From a virus: DNA of 36,285 bases. Position 1 is the stretch's first letter, and every line of letters starts with the position of its first letter. Position numbers and translations under genes: made by a program. Where the stretch lies: IMG/VR virus record IMGVR_UViG_3300034198_011088, positions 1 through 36,285 of that record. The stretch is one strand, 5' to 3'. Of this stretch, positions 36,152 through 36,285 are shown one piece after another. The notes under the pieces were generated by a model. That model saw nothing but the letters and a program-made list of their open reading frames with translations. It was not told the DNA's origin and did no database searches.

Positions 36152-36159
36152 AATAAATA
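36152..36159 (+). promoter_or_regulatory. Late-type promoter box AATAAATA
   Basis: Five bases before ATG 36165. Confidence 0.5.
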
Positions 36160-36164
36160 ACTTT

Positions 36165-36285
36165 ATGACAAGAAACTTTGACCAATTTTGTAATTATTTT
36201 CTAGAAAATAATATATCATTACTGAAATTGGCTGAAAAAGATCAAGCGGGTAGAAATAAACTAGCACAATATTATAATAATCCAA
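36165..36285 (+). CDS. Partial gene, runs off window end
   Basis: The first 40 codons only (MTRNFDQFCNYFLENNISLL followed by KLAEKDQAG...), predicted helical. A late-type box lies exactly 5 bases upstream and a TATAAT-containing promoter further up. The visible part is too short to assign. Confidence 0.6.
   Translation, partial: MTRNFDQFCNYFLENNISLLKLAEKDQAGRNKLAQYYNNP

Overview
The window looks like part of a large, AT-rich, virulent tailed phage with a T4-like core. The evidence is a gp19-type tail tube protein, a gp44-type clamp-loader ATPase, a T4 RNase H/FEN-type 5'-exonuclease, adjacent rIIA- and rIIB-like genes, class I ribonucleotide reductase (nrdA, nrdB), thyX, an RNA ligase and free-standing HNH and GIY-YIG homing endonucleases. 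Nothing resembles an integrase, a lysogeny repressor or a host chromosome gene. The host cannot be named. Two lipoprotein signal peptides suggest a diderm host. Shine-Dalgarno sequences are essentially absent and start codons very often sit in AATTATG, so the host probably initiates translation without SD pairing.

Layout. 1-1143 (+): two hypothetical genes and a nucleoside deoxyribosyltransferase-like gene, closed by a bidirectional terminator. 1239-4725 (-): tail tube, a run of small zinc-ribbon and hypothetical genes, and the 5'-exonuclease. 4803-7068: short genes on both strands and an HNH endonuclease. 7121-12920 (+): histidine phosphatase, hypotheticals, clamp loader, then a structural block with a 935-residue tail fibre whose 3' part is compositionally foreign. 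12932-23319 (-): membrane protein, subtilisin-like protease, a 29-residue membrane peptide, metallophosphoesterase, nrdA, nrdB, a cascade of start/stop-coupled small genes, rIIB and rIIA. 23401-24402 (+): GIY-YIG endonuclease. 24394-30558 (-): an accessory block with small genes, gene remnants (ATP-grasp, Nudix), two lipoproteins and an RNA ligase. 30715-36285 (+): a tandem pair of ParB-like proteins, a candidate structured RNA next to a homing-endonuclease remnant, thyX, a macrodomain protein and hypotheticals. No gene-free stretch exceeds 300 bases.

Regulation is the most striking feature. Two promoter-like classes recur and both place the predicted transcription start at or next to the start codon. 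One is sigma70-like (TTGACA, 16-17 bases, TATATT-like, 5-7 bases, ATG), before the exonuclease, a lipoprotein gene and several hypotheticals. The rIIA promoter is of the same type but has an 11-base gap to the ATG. The second resembles the T4 late promoter (NNTAAATA or NNTAAGTA, usually exactly 5 bases, then ATG or GTG), before the tail tube, tail fibre, protease, both homing endonucleases and others. Together they predict widespread leaderless mRNAs in an early/late programme.

Metabolically, nrdA, nrdB, thyX and the deoxyribosyltransferase-like protein serve nucleotide supply. The clamp loader and exonuclease serve replication. RNA ligase, macrodomain and rII proteins are plausible host-takeover or counter-defence functions. 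All function calls rest on reading translated sequence; no database search was possible.
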